A DNA stretch of 15,669 nucleotides, from the NCBI GenBank assembly GCA_021767985.1, contig JAASSH010000006.1:1-15669 (forward strand), read 5' to 3'. Position 1 is the first letter of the stretch; every line of letters begins with the position of its first letter. A program made the position numbers and the translations under genes. Below are positions 1-8,874 of the stretch, piece by piece. The DNA is from Gammaproteobacteria bacterium (GTDB taxonomy: Bacteria; Pseudomonadota; Gammaproteobacteria; GCA-001735895). The notes beneath the pieces are model-generated. The model ran no database searches and had not been told where the DNA came from. It saw only the letters and a list, made by a program, of their open reading frames with translations.

Positions 1-1215
1 GAGCGCAAGGATGCCGAGAGCAATATCTATACCCTGGCGGGTTATGGCCTCGGTCTGATGGCGCTGGTATTGCTGGTGCTGCTGATCCTGGTAATTTCGC
101 GCGAATCGCAGGAGAGCCTGCGAGAATCCCAGGATCAGAACGAAAAGAACCAGCGCGCGATTCTGCGATTGCTCGACGAAATGACCAATCTCGCCGACGG
201 AGACCTGTCGACCCACACCACGGTAACCGAAGACATCACCGGGGCCATTGCCGACTCGGTGAACTACTCCATCGACGCGTTGCGCGATCTTGTCAGTACC
301 ATCAACAACACCGCGAACAGGGTCCGCGGCGCGGTACGTAAAACGCAGAACATGACGGGTGAACTGGCCGAGGCGAGTGATGCCCAGGCACGTCAGATAA
401 CCGCGGCGAGCAGCGCGGTAACCGAGATTTCCAAGTCGATGTCACAGGTTTCCGAGCGTGCCGCAGACTCGGCAGAGGTTGCGCGCAAGTCGGTAAGCAT
501 AGCGCACAAGGGTGGTGAAACGGTGCGTCAGACGATCGAGGGTATGGAAACGATTCGCGAACAGATTCAGGAAACCTCGAAGCGAATCAAACGACTCGGT
601 GAGTCGTCACAGGAAATCGGCGATATCGTAAATCTGATTACCGAAATCTCGGATCAAACCAATATTCTCGCGCTCAACGCGGCGATTCAGGCGTCGATGG
701 CTGGCGAGGCCGGACGCGGATTCGCGGTGGTTGCGGACGAAGTACAAAGACTTGCAGAGAGAACCGGTGACGCGACCAAGCAGATAGAAGCGCTGGTAAA
801 GACCATTCAGGCCGACACCAACGAAGCCACGGTCTCGATGGAGCAAAGTACCGCCAACGTGGTCAAGGGTGCCAAGCTAACCGAGAACGCGGGCGGTGCG
901 CTCGACCGAATCGAACAGGTTTCGATGAACCTGGCACAACGCATCCTGGAAATATCGGATGCTACCCGTGATCAGGCCCAGGACAGCGTACGAATTACCG
1001 AAACCATGGACGTGATCCAGGAAATCACGGCCAAGACCTCCGAGGGCTCGAACCGGGCTTCGTCATCGATTGGCGAACTCTCGGACATGGTAAAAGAGAT
1101 GCAGGCCTCGGTAGCCGGCTTCAAGCTGCCCGGCGTCAGCTCGATCGACAGCAACGTGGTGCAGGACCCCGATGACCTGGCTGCATTGGGTCTGGACACC
1201 AAGGCGGCCAACTAG
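1..1215 (+). CDS. pilJ: PilJ, type IV pilus methyl-accepting chemotaxis receptor (5' partial)
   Basis: This is the C-terminal 404 residues of a membrane chemoreceptor that feeds the Pil-Chp type IV pilus signalling pathway. The frame is open from base 1, so the true start and the periplasmic sensor lie outside the window. The visible order is a hydrophobic transmembrane helix (about codons 12-32, rich in L, V and I), a HAMP-like stretch (about 55-100), then a long coiled-coil signalling domain. The kinase-contact hairpin tip is at about codons 216-254, with [19 protein letters not shown] followed by [20 protein letters not shown]. The [11 protein letters not shown] version of this tip is typical of PilJ. 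The C-terminus has no CheR-docking pentapeptide. The stop TAG lies 8 nt before chpA, which implies one operon. In P. aeruginosa, PilJ controls twitching and surface-dependent cAMP signalling. The identity is supported by the tip sequence and by the chpA neighbour. Confidence 0.93.
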   Translation, partial: ERKDAESNIYTLAGYGLGLMALVLLVLLILVISRESQESLRESQDQNEKNQRAILRLLDEMTNLADGDLSTHTTVTEDITGAIADSVNYSIDALRDLVSTINNTANRVRGAVRKTQNMTGELAEASDAQARQITAASSAVTEISKSMSQVSERAADSAEVARKSVSIAHKGGETVRQTIEGMETIREQIQETSKRIKRLGESSQEIGDIVNLITEISDQTNILALNAAIQASMAGEAGRGFAVVADEVQRLAERTGDATKQIEALVKTIQADTNEATVSMEQSTANVVKGAKLTENAGGALDRIEQVSMNLAQRILEISDATRDQAQDSVRITETMDVIQEITAKTSEGSNRASSSIGELSDMVKEMQASVAGFKLPGVSSIDSNVVQDPDDLAALGLDTKAAN

Positions 1216-1223
1216 GTCATCCG

Positions 1224-4200
1224 ATGAATCCTCAGGAAACCTCGATCAAACACAGCGCGCTTGGATGGGTCAAGAAATCCATCGATGATAACCTGTCCGA
1301 GATCAAAACCCACCTGAAGCTGTATGTCGAAGAAGACGACGAGAACCTCCTGCAGCAGGTCAAGGAGAGGCTGAGCCTGATCCAGGGCGTGCTGATGATG
1401 ATCGAACAGTACGGCGCCGCGATGTTGACCGAGGAAATGGTTGCGCTGGTCGATTTCATCACCGAAAACAAACAGCAACACGGAGAGCAGGCGCTGGAAG
1501 TGCTGCTGCGCGCGGTGTTGCAGTTGCCGGACTACCTGGAGCACATCCAGTCTGGTAATCGAGACATTCCAATCGCAATCCTGCCGCTGTTGAATGATAT
1601 CCGCGCGGTAAGAAATCAGGACCTGTTTTCCGAGAAACTGCTGTTCCTGCCGGATTTGTCGATGCACCAGGAAGGCGCCGAGGTACAGGCGCTCGGTAAC
1701 GACCAGAACGAGGCGTCCAAGCTGCTGACGAAAAAACTGCGCCCGATTTACCAACTGGCGCTGGTCAACATCATCAAGGAGCAGGCGGTCGAGGAAAGTC
1801 TGCAACGTCTCGAGAAAGTATGCGAAACCCTCGAGGAACGCTCCGTTTCCGAACAGATTGCGAGAATCTGGTGGATTGTCGGTGCCCTGATCGAATCGGT
1901 ATCGCGCCAACAGCTCGAACTCGGAGCATCGATAAAGAACCTGCTGGGCAAGGTGGACGCGTTGTTCCGCGTGATCCTGATCATCGGTGAACGCGGTTTG
2001 CTGAAGCGACAGCCGGTCGAGTTAATCAAGAATTTTCTGTACTACATTGCCCAGCCCGAGTGTGACGGGCCCAAGGCTCAGGCGATCAAGACCGCTTATC
2101 GACTGGAACAGTTCCTGCCCTCCGAATCGGCGCGCAGCGAAGTGCTGGATAATATCGCGGGTCCCAATCAGGCGTTACTGAAAACCGTCGCCGAGGCGAT
2201 GAAGGCCGACATCGAAGCGGTCAAATCGACCCTCGAGGTTTACGTCAACGGCGATTTATCCAAAGTAGAAACGCTCAAGGATTTGCCCCAGGAGATGCAT
2301 GTTATCTCCGATACCCTGGCGATGATCGGCCTCGGGTCGCAGCGCCAGCTGATCGCGGCGCAAATCGATGTCGTCAAAGGTATTCTCGGGGGCGACGGGG
2401 TCGCGGACGAGGAACAGCTGTTATCGATGGCGGCCGAGTTGCTGCAGGTGGAGCAGTCGCTGGACCAGATGCAAAAACGGCAGCCGGTCAACACCGAGCA
2501 GGCGAGGGCGGAGAGCGACATATCGCGCGACTATGAACTGGATAACGTCTTGACCGCGGTCGTTACCGCCGTACTCGATGATATTCAGAAAACCAAGAAT
2601 GCCATCCTCGAATTTATCAAGGACTCGAGCCACGGGGAAAATATCGATCTCTGCATAACTTTGATGCAGGAATCCAGGGGCGCACTGGAGTTACTCGGCG
2701 AGCAAAGAGTGGTAGCCGTGATAGATGGGCTGCTGTCCTACCTGAAGGGTTACGATCCTGCTGCCTTCATGGACGCAGGCCGGCTGGATGCGCTGTCGCA
2801 AGTGGTGGCCAGCCTGGAATACTATCTCGAAGCCCTGGGCGAACATCGCGGCGACGCGGATAGCATCCTGGATTTTGCCGATACCCAGTTACAGGAACTG
2901 TTATCGAGTATGCCAGAGAAGCCCGCAGTGGCGGAAATCAAGGCGCCAGAGGCAGTTGAAACGCAGGCGCAGGAAATGCCGGCAGAGAGCGAAATCGAAC
3001 CCGCTGCGGCGCCACCCGAGTCGCAGTTGCAGCTTGCCGACGATACCGGTCCAGACGCGGCACCGGTAGCCCTGCAAGCGGACCGGCCAAAGCTGGTTAT
3101 CGCCAGTGTCGACGGCGAGCTCGAAGAAAGTCAGTCGGCGCCTGACGGCGGCCAGGATCAGGCCGAGCCCGGCGAAGTCGAGAGCGCTAAACCGTCCCCC
3201 CCCGAATTGCTGCAAGTTACGCCGGTCGAGGATGAACCGGAGGTGCTCAAATCAGGTAGCGATCCGGAAATACTCGAAATCTACCTGGAAGAGGCCGAGG
3301 AAGAATCGCAAAACATCGCGCGCCTGCAGCAGGACTGGTTGCTGCATCCGGAAGATGAAAATGCGCTAAAGAATATCCGTCGGGCGTTCCACACCATCAA
3401 GGGCAGCGGCCGACTGGTAGGGGCCATGAAGATCGGCGAGTTTGCCTGGGACTACGAGCAATTGCTGAACCGGCTTATCGACAAGACGATCGCGCCCAGC
3501 AAGCAGATCATCGATGCGGTGGGCAAGGCGGCACAGGCGTTGCCGGAACTGGTGACCGAGCTGAAGACATCTGCAGCACCCGAATCGGACATTAACTACT
3601 TACGCGGGCTGGCCCGCGCGCTGGCCGAATTCAAAGCCGAGCAAATCATGATCGAGCATCAACAGCAAAGTGCAGCGGCAGAGTCGCCCGATGATCGTAT
3701 CACCGATGGCGATGAAACCGAGTGGCAAGGAATTGGCGTCGGCGGAACGACACAGATTCTGCCTCCGGACAAGATTACTGCCACCTTGCTCGAGGAAATC
3801 GAGCCCGACACCATGCGGGTTACGCAGTCTGACTTCGAGGTCAATAAAGCGCAGGTCGAAGAGGATGACGGATTGGCCCCGGCCAGGGGGTCGCCCGATT
3901 ACGACGATACGTTACTGGCGCAGCCGCCCGAGATTTCACCGGCTCCAGACGGCATTTACGAACCCGAGACGGCAAACTTCACCGTTGCCGATTTCGAGTT
4001 TGACACGACCGATTCGGAGTACACCCAGGCTATCGACTACGCACAGCCATCGGATGCGGACGAGGCGGCGGGGTTTGAAGAAGTCGAAATGCCTGAAAAC
4101 GTCGAGGTCGAGCCCGCATCGAGTGATTCGATAATGATCGAAACCGTCGGCGAGGATTTCGTCGGTGACGATCTTGTCGATGAATTCGATGATCAGTCTG

Positions 4201-7200
4201 CTATCGATACCCCGTCGGCATTGGAAAGCGCCGGGGAAGTCGAAGAAATAGATATGTCCGCCACACCGCCCGAGACGGAAGACCGGATCGAGCCCGAAGC
4301 GGAGCCCGAGATCGAAACGATCGTCGCCGAGGCGGAGCCAGCCGAGGCCGAGTCCGAAGAAATTGTAATGCAGGCTCCCGAGCCCGAGATGGAAGACCGG
4401 ATCGAGCCCGAAGCCGAGCCCGAGATGGAAACGATCGTCGCCGAGGCGGAGCCGGCCGAGGCCGAGTCCGAAGAAATTGTAATGCAGGCTCCCGAGATAG
4501 AGCCAGGTGGAATGACGCTCGAGGCCAGCGGTCTGGATACCGCGGCTGAGGCTCAATCGACAGCAGCCGAACCGCCGCAGCATGAGTCGTCACAACAGTC
4601 TGCCGCGGCGGACGAAGTGGCCCAGGAGAACCAGCAGGAGACCCCCCCGGACCCTTTAGCCGATACGACAAGGAGCCAGGTGCCTGGAGAAGAGGCAGGG
4701 GTAAGCGAGCCCAGGGATCAAGAGCCGGCCGCACCAACCGACCTGTCGTTCGACCCGGAGCTGCTGATCATTTACCAGCAAGAGGTAGAACAGCACCTCG
4801 GCATAGTAAATTCCGCCCTTGACCATGCCGAGCAAGTCGAGGAGCTGATTCCCGGCGAAGAAATCTATCGCGCCCTGCACACGATTCACGGCGCTTCGCG
4901 TACCGCGGATATCGTTACCATCGGTGAGCTTGCGGCTCTGATGGAAAAACCCCTGAAATCAGCGATTGCCCAGAAGATGGCGCTCGATCATGAGATCGTG
5001 GCTCTCTACCGGGAAGGTCAGCGCGCCATCGAGAGCATGACCAACGAGCTGGTGGCGACCCGGCAGCTGCCCGCGATCCCCGAGAATCTTGGCATCAGTT
5101 TCAAGGCGCTGGCGGAAGATTTCGAGGAGTATACGGTTGAAATGCCCGGGGAGGAGTCGGAGTCTGCCGGCGACTTCATCGATACGATGACGATGATGAG
5201 CGAGTCGGCCGAGACCGAGCAGGACAACGAGCTGCTCACTATTTTTATCGATGAAGCCAATGAATTGCTGGAGATGAGTGACAATACGCTGCATGAGTGG
5301 TCGCAGCAGCGGGCCGATGAGTCAGGCGCAATGGATTACAGCGCGGTAATGGAATTACAGCGTTACCTGCATACCCTGAAAGGCGGTGCGCGCATGGCGG
5401 AGATCGCCGAGATCAGCAATCTCTCGCATGAAATGGAATCGATGTTTATTGCCGTAATCGATGGGCGGGTCGAAAAGAACGAGGATCTTATCGAACTGCT
5501 CAAGGATTGTTTCGACCTGCTGCATCGACAGGTAGTCGAGGCCCAGGAGGGTCGCAGCCTGAGCGAATCCGGCCCGATGGTCGCATTACTGAAAAAGCTG
5601 CGCCTCGATGAAGGTGACGATACTGCCGCCGAATCCGGCGAGCCGGGTATGGATATCGACAGCGAAGACATCGATATCGTCAGCGAAAACCTGCCCGGGG
5701 AACCGCTGGCAGGCGCAGAGAGATCGTCCCAGGATGTCATAAAAGTGCGCGCCGATCTGCTCGATAACCTGGTCAGCTCCGCCGGCGAAGTCAGTATTTA
5801 CCGTGCGCGCATGGAGCAGCAGGTCGCCGGACTGGGTACCCACCTGGGCGAGTTGGGGCAGACTATTGCCCGCCTGAAGGGTCAGTTGCGCAGTCTGGAG
5901 GCTGAAACCGATGCTCAAATCCACTTCAGCCACCGCGCCGAGCACGGCAGGTCTGACTTCGATCCGTTGGAGATGGATCGTTACACCATGATCCAGGAAC
6001 TGTCGCGCTCACTCAGTGAATCGGTCAACGACCTTTCCAGCCTGCAGTCGCTGCTGGGGGAACAGGTAAAGGATTCGGAGACCCTTTTGTTGCAGCAATC
6101 ACGCGTCAATACCGACCTGCAGGACGGTCTGATCAAGAGCCGCATGGTCAAGTTCTCGGGCCTGCTGTCGCGGCTGCGACGACTGGTGCGGCAAAGCAGC
6201 CAGGAACTGGGTAAGAAAGCCGAGCTGGTTATTACCGGTGAGGAAAACGAAGTCGACAACAAGGTGCTGGATCGCATGGTCGCGCCGCTCGAGCATATTA
6301 TTCGCAACGCGCTGTCACACGGTATCGAGACCCCGGTGGAACGGGTCAAGAAAGGCAAGTCGGAAAGTGGCAAGATCACGATCGATATCACGCGCGATGG
6401 ATCCGAGGTCGTGATTCGCGTCAGCGACGACGGCGCTGGTGTCAACCTCGAAAAGGTACGCAGCCGTGCCGTCCAGCTTGGTTTGCTCGAAAAGAGCCAT
6501 AACATTAGCGAAGCCGACCTGGTGCAGTATATTCTCGAACCCGGATTCAGCACCGCGGATCACGTCACCCAGTTGTCGGGCCGCGGCGTCGGCATGGACG
6601 TGGTCGATATCGAGATCAAGCAGCTCGGTGGCACCCTGCAAATCGAAACCAATCCACAGGGCACGATATTCATCGCGCGCCTGCCGTTCACGCTGTCGAT
6701 AAACCAGGCCATACTGGTACGCTGCGGCGACGAAACCTACGCGATTCCGCTGATCAATATCGAGGGTATAACCCGTCTGGATGCGCAAAGCCTGCAGGAG
6801 TATTACCACCAGAAGGCGCCCGAACTGGAGTATGCCGGCCAGCGTTTTGCGCTGCACAATCTGGCGAAGCTGGTAGATTCGGGCGCGCAGCTCAGGGCGG
6901 GCAGCGATGCCGATAAACAACCCGTGATAATGAGCCGTTCCGGCGATCTGCGGGTTGCGCTGCACGTCGATGAAATTCTCGGTAACCGCGAGATCGTGGT
7001 TAAAACACTGGGCAAGCAGCTCAGCCAGGTTAAGGGCCTTGCCGGCGCGAGTATCCTGGCCGACGGTAGCGTGGTGCTGATCCTCGATGTAAACGGCCTG
7101 ATCCGCCAGAGCACCGCTAACGCGGTCAAGGTTGTTTACCAGTCTGCCGAAGACAGTGAGGCGAGCGCACGCAACACCGTTATGGTGGTCGACGACTCGA

Positions 7201-7535
7201 TTACGATGCGGCGCGTTGCCAGTAAACTGCTGGAGCGACACAATTACCAGGTGGTGACCGCCAAGGATGGAGTCGATGCGCTGGCGCAGCTGCAGGACGT
7301 GCGCCCGGACGTGATGCTGCTGGATATCGAAATGCCGCGCATGGATGGTTTCGAGTTGGCCACGCATATGCAGAACGAGGAAAATTATTCCGAGATTCCG
7401 ATCATCATGATCACGTCGCGTACCGGGGAAAAACACCGCGATCGCGCCTTCGAAATCGGCGTCAACAATTACATGGGCAAGCCCTACCAGGAAGACGAGT
7501 TGATCGAAAATATAGAGAGTGCGCTGGTCAGGTGA
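1224..7535 (+). CDS. chpA: ChpA, hybrid CheA-type histidine kinase of the Pil-Chp system
   Basis: A cytoplasmic 2103-residue hybrid kinase that takes signal from PilJ and passes phosphate to response regulators controlling pilus motors. Residues 1-560 form the divergent ChpA N-terminal region with Hpt-like helical segments. True Hpt motifs follow at H723 (HTIKGSGR), H1219 (HTIHGAS) and H1383 (HTLKGGAR). The CheA dimerisation region starts near 1505. The ATPase has its N box at N1695, DDGAG at 1735-1739 and GRGVGMD at 1786-1792. A CheW-like domain spans about 1829-1965. A C-terminal receiver spans about 1985-2100, with acidic D1990/D1991, phosphoacceptor D2034, T2064 and K2086. Acidic, Pro/Ala-rich linkers occupy about 563-670 and 810-1170; the second carries a tandem duplication. 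The protein is shorter than P. aeruginosa ChpA (about 2470 aa) but has the same plan. ATG 1224 follows the pilJ stop by 8 nt; the ribosome site is weak (GGT), which may mean translational coupling. Confidence 0.95.
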   Translation: MNPQETSIKHSALGWVKKSIDDNLSEIKTHLKLYVEEDDENLLQQVKERLSLIQGVLMMIEQYGAAMLTEEMVALVDFITENKQQHGEQALEVLLRAVLQLPDYLEHIQSGNRDIPIAILPLLNDIRAVRNQDLFSEKLLFLPDLSMHQEGAEVQALGNDQNEASKLLTKKLRPIYQLALVNIIKEQAVEESLQRLEKVCETLEERSVSEQIARIWWIVGALIESVSRQQLELGASIKNLLGKVDALFRVILIIGERGLLKRQPVELIKNFLYYIAQPECDGPKAQAIKTAYRLEQFLPSESARSEVLDNIAGPNQALLKTVAEAMKADIEAVKSTLEVYVNGDLSKVETLKDLPQEMHVISDTLAMIGLGSQRQLIAAQIDVVKGILGGDGVADEEQLLSMAAELLQVEQSLDQMQKRQPVNTEQARAESDISRDYELDNVLTAVVTAVLDDIQKTKNAILEFIKDSSHGENIDLCITLMQESRGALELLGEQRVVAVIDGLLSYLKGYDPAAFMDAGRLDALSQVVASLEYYLEALGEHRGDADSILDFADTQLQELLSSMPEKPAVAEIKAPEAVETQAQEMPAESEIEPAAAPPESQLQLADDTGPDAAPVALQADRPKLVIASVDGELEESQSAPDGGQDQAEPGEVESAKPSPPELLQVTPVEDEPEVLKSGSDPEILEIYLEEAEEESQNIARLQQDWLLHPEDENALKNIRRAFHTIKGSGRLVGAMKIGEFAWDYEQLLNRLIDKTIAPSKQIIDAVGKAAQALPELVTELKTSAAPESDINYLRGLARALAEFKAEQIMIEHQQQSAAAESPDDRITDGDETEWQGIGVGGTTQILPPDKITATLLEEIEPDTMRVTQSDFEVNKAQVEEDDGLAPARGSPDYDDTLLAQPPEISPAPDGIYEPETANFTVADFEFDTTDSEYTQAIDYAQPSDADEAAGFEEVEMPENVEVEPASSDSIMIETVGEDFVGDDLVDEFDDQSAIDTPSALESAGEVEEIDMSATPPETEDRIEPEAEPEIETIVAEAEPAEAESEEIVMQAPEPEMEDRIEPEAEPEMETIVAEAEPAEAESEEIVMQAPEIEPGGMTLEASGLDTAAEAQSTAAEPPQHESSQQSAAADEVAQENQQETPPDPLADTTRSQVPGEEAGVSEPRDQEPAAPTDLSFDPELLIIYQQEVEQHLGIVNSALDHAEQVEELIPGEEIYRALHTIHGASRTADIVTIGELAALMEKPLKSAIAQKMALDHEIVALYREGQRAIESMTNELVATRQLPAIPENLGISFKALAEDFEEYTVEMPGEESESAGDFIDTMTMMSESAETEQDNELLTIFIDEANELLEMSDNTLHEWSQQRADESGAMDYSAVMELQRYLHTLKGGARMAEIAEISNLSHEMESMFIAVIDGRVEKNEDLIELLKDCFDLLHRQVVEAQEGRSLSESGPMVALLKKLRLDEGDDTAAESGEPGMDIDSEDIDIVSENLPGEPLAGAERSSQDVIKVRADLLDNLVSSAGEVSIYRARMEQQVAGLGTHLGELGQTIARLKGQLRSLEAETDAQIHFSHRAEHGRSDFDPLEMDRYTMIQELSRSLSESVNDLSSLQSLLGEQVKDSETLLLQQSRVNTDLQDGLIKSRMVKFSGLLSRLRRLVRQSSQELGKKAELVITGEENEVDNKVLDRMVAPLEHIIRNALSHGIETPVERVKKGKSESGKITIDITRDGSEVVIRVSDDGAGVNLEKVRSRAVQLGLLEKSHNISEADLVQYILEPGFSTADHVTQLSGRGVGMDVVDIEIKQLGGTLQIETNPQGTIFIARLPFTLSINQAILVRCGDETYAIPLINIEGITRLDAQSLQEYYHQKAPELEYAGQRFALHNLAKLVDSGAQLRAGSDADKQPVIMSRSGDLRVALHVDEILGNREIVVKTLGKQLSQVKGLAGASILADGSVVLILDVNGLIRQSTANAVKVVYQSAEDSEASARNTVMVVDDSITMRRVASKLLERHNYQVVTAKDGVDALAQLQDVRPDVMLLDIEMPRMDGFELATHMQNEENYSEIPIIMITSRTGEKHRDRAFEIGVNNYMGKPYQEDELIENIESALVR
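4269..4496 (+). repeat. Two-copy 114-bp tandem repeat in the acidic linker of chpA
   Basis: Two adjacent 114-bp units, 4269-4382 and 4383-4496, differ at only four positions by my hand alignment. The unit is a multiple of three and encodes 38 residues (1016-1053 and 1054-1091), keeping the frame. Each unit reads roughly PE-(T/M)-EDRIEPEAEPE-(I/M)-ETIVAEAEPAEAESEEIVMQAPE, dominated by Glu, Ala and Pro. It lies in a flexible linker between Hpt modules, so copy-number change would alter linker length without breaking the reading frame. Confidence 0.93.
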
Positions 7536-7542
7536 TTGAAAG

Positions 7543-8028
7543 ATGAATGACAAGGCCACATCGGTACGCTGCATGCTGCTGCCACTGACTTCGCTGAACC
7601 TGTTGATCCCGAACTCGGCGGTGGCTGAAATTATTGGATACTCGACGCCGCGGCAATTATCCGATACCAGCGACTGGTTTCCCGGTGTCGTGCTGTGGCG
7701 CGGTGTTTATGTGCCGGTGGTCGCGGTCGAGCAAATGTGCAGCCTGGGGACCGCCCAGGTGGGTCCGCGTGCGCGCATCGCCATCGTTTACAATCCCGAA
7801 AAGGATCCGGATCTGCCCTATATCGGAATCCATATGCAGGATATTCCACGCGCCTATCTGGCCGAGGCCGATAGCATGGAGTCGGGCAGTGACGAGGGGC
7901 TGAGTCAATACCTGGTGACCCGGGTCGACGACGAGCAGTTCGCGCGCGTCATTCCCGATGTCGACAAGATCATTGCCGACCTCAAGCTCGAGTACAACAA
8001 GAACCGTCTCGAGGAACTGACCCGTTAG
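7543..8028 (+). CDS. chpC: ChpC, CheW-like adaptor of the Pil-Chp system
   Basis: A 161-residue soluble protein made almost entirely of one CheW-like domain. CheW proteins couple chemoreceptors to CheA-type kinases. The N-terminus (CMLLPLTSLNLLIPNSAVAE, then IIGY) matches the first strands of the fold, and WFPGVVLWRGVYVPVVAVE at about 45-63 is the second conserved block. No other domain, signal peptide or membrane segment is visible. The size and the place directly after chpA (7-nt gap) fit ChpC better than PilI, the other CheW of the pathway, which usually lies upstream of pilJ. ATG 7543 is preceded by AGGTGA overlapping the chpA stop region, so the two genes are probably translated from one message. 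In P. aeruginosa chpB separates chpA and chpC; here nothing does. CheW-like function is very likely; the symbol rests on position and resemblance. Confidence 0.85.
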   Translation: MNDKATSVRCMLLPLTSLNLLIPNSAVAEIIGYSTPRQLSDTSDWFPGVVLWRGVYVPVVAVEQMCSLGTAQVGPRARIAIVYNPEKDPDLPYIGIHMQDIPRAYLAEADSMESGSDEGLSQYLVTRVDDEQFARVIPDVDKIIADLKLEYNKNRLEELTR

Positions 8029-8043
8029 GACAGCCCCAGGCTC

Positions 8044-8101
8044 CTTCGAGGGGGTCAAAAGATCGAAAAGATCGGGATCGCCTGGTCTGACCCCATCGAA
8101 G
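8044..8101. repeat. Imperfect inverted repeat, REP-like, in the convergent chpC/rsmE gap
   Basis: The arms are 8044-8057 (CTTCGAGGGGGTCA) and 8088-8101 (TGACCCCATCGAAG). They pair over 13 of 14 positions, with a single G/A mismatch separating a 7-bp and a 6-bp block. The 30-nt interior holds a direct 9-bp duplication, AAAAGATCG at 8057-8065 and 8066-8074. Neither strand has a U-tract after the outer stem, so it is not a canonical intrinsic terminator, although it could halt or protect both converging transcripts. The minus-strand core TGGGGTCAGACCAGG resembles REP-type repeats scattered in intergenic regions of gammaproteobacteria and linked with RAYT transposases; that resemblance is from memory. 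Confidence 0.6.
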
Positions 8102-8132
8102 CGACTTGAATCCCGTCAAACGGAACCGACCA

Positions 8133-8861
8133 TCAGATGTTTCCCGGCGACGACTGGACTATTGCCAGCGCGGCGGTGGCCGCGGTTTCCATGCGCAACA
8201 CGCGCGGCCCAAGACTGACCGGTTGGAATTCTGATTTACGGGCTAACCCTGTCTCGACGTCGGTCAAACCGCCCTCGGGTCCGAGTAGTATCGATACCGA
8301 GGAACGGGGGGGCTGTAAGCTCGATGCAAGCGGCTCGCCCTCGAAATCGAGTAACAGTTTACAGGCGCCTGCCGCGACTGTCAGCGCCGGTTCGAGCCCT
8401 GAGTGGAACGCGATTTCGGGAACGATAGCGCGGCCGCATTGCTCGCAGGCGCTGTTCGCGACGCCCCGCCAGTGGGCGATTTTCTTTTCGAGCTGCGCTG
8501 ATTTCAGGGGTGACTGGGTGCGTGCGGCGTTGAAGATCGATATTCGATTGACACCTAGCTCGGTGGTCTTCTGGATCGTCCAGTCCATGTGATCTGCGCG
8601 TCCCAGTCCCTGGATGATTTCGCTGGTTAGCGCGGATTCGGTGGCTAGCGGTCGCGCTGCCAGGATTTCGGCCGCGAGTCGTTTGCCCTCGATGATCAGC
8701 CTGGCTTCGTAATCGATAGCTTCCCTGCCGTTGAACAGAAAAAAAACTGCGCCTGGTTTCAGGCGCAGCACATTTTTCAGGTAATGGGCCCGGGCTTTGT
8801 CGAGGTCGATAACATCACCGACGACAAGCCCGGTTTCGGTGAATACGCGGGTGTTCCGCAT
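8133..8861 (-). CDS. rsmE: RsmE, 16S rRNA (uracil1498-N3)-methyltransferase
   Basis: A 242-residue SPOUT-class enzyme that uses SAM to methylate N3 of U1498 of 16S rRNA in the assembled 30S subunit, releasing SAH. The length matches E. coli RsmE (243 aa). Residues 1-70 form the PUA-like RNA-binding part, with HYLKNVLRL at 26-34. The C-terminal SPOUT domain has the family blocks KTTELGV (98-104), ACEQCGR (138-144), LLGPEGGLT (192-200) and LGPRVLRMETA (217-227). The last two line the knotted SAM pocket; the usual Thr of LRTETA is Met here. The start at 8861 is 13 nt after the ahcY stop, so the gene is probably the last of the metK-ahcY-rsmE unit. I see only a weak ribosome site, which suggests coupling to ahcY translation. 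Confidence 0.95.
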   Translation of the reverse strand: MRNTRVFTETGLVVGDVIDLDKARAHYLKNVLRLKPGAVFFLFNGREAIDYEARLIIEGKRLAAEILAARPLATESALTSEIIQGLGRADHMDWTIQKTTELGVNRISIFNAARTQSPLKSAQLEKKIAHWRGVANSACEQCGRAIVPEIAFHSGLEPALTVAAGACKLLLDFEGEPLASSLQPPRSSVSILLGPEGGLTDVETGLARKSEFQPVSLGPRVLRMETAATAALAIVQSSPGNI

Positions 8862-8874
8862 AAACCGGGGTTAC

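Noticed and set aside
3936..4583. A repetitive antisense frame over the chpA acidic linker
   Set aside because: Its repeats only mirror the 114-bp duplication in chpA.
6315..7574. A 419-codon open frame on the - strand opposite the chpA kinase, CheW and receiver region
   Set aside because: The + strand encodes conserved catalytic motifs throughout; the antisense frame has none and no ribosome site that I can support.
7543..8028. Naming the CheW-like gene pilI
   Set aside because: PilI usually lies before pilJ; the position after chpA and the sequence resemblance favour ChpC.
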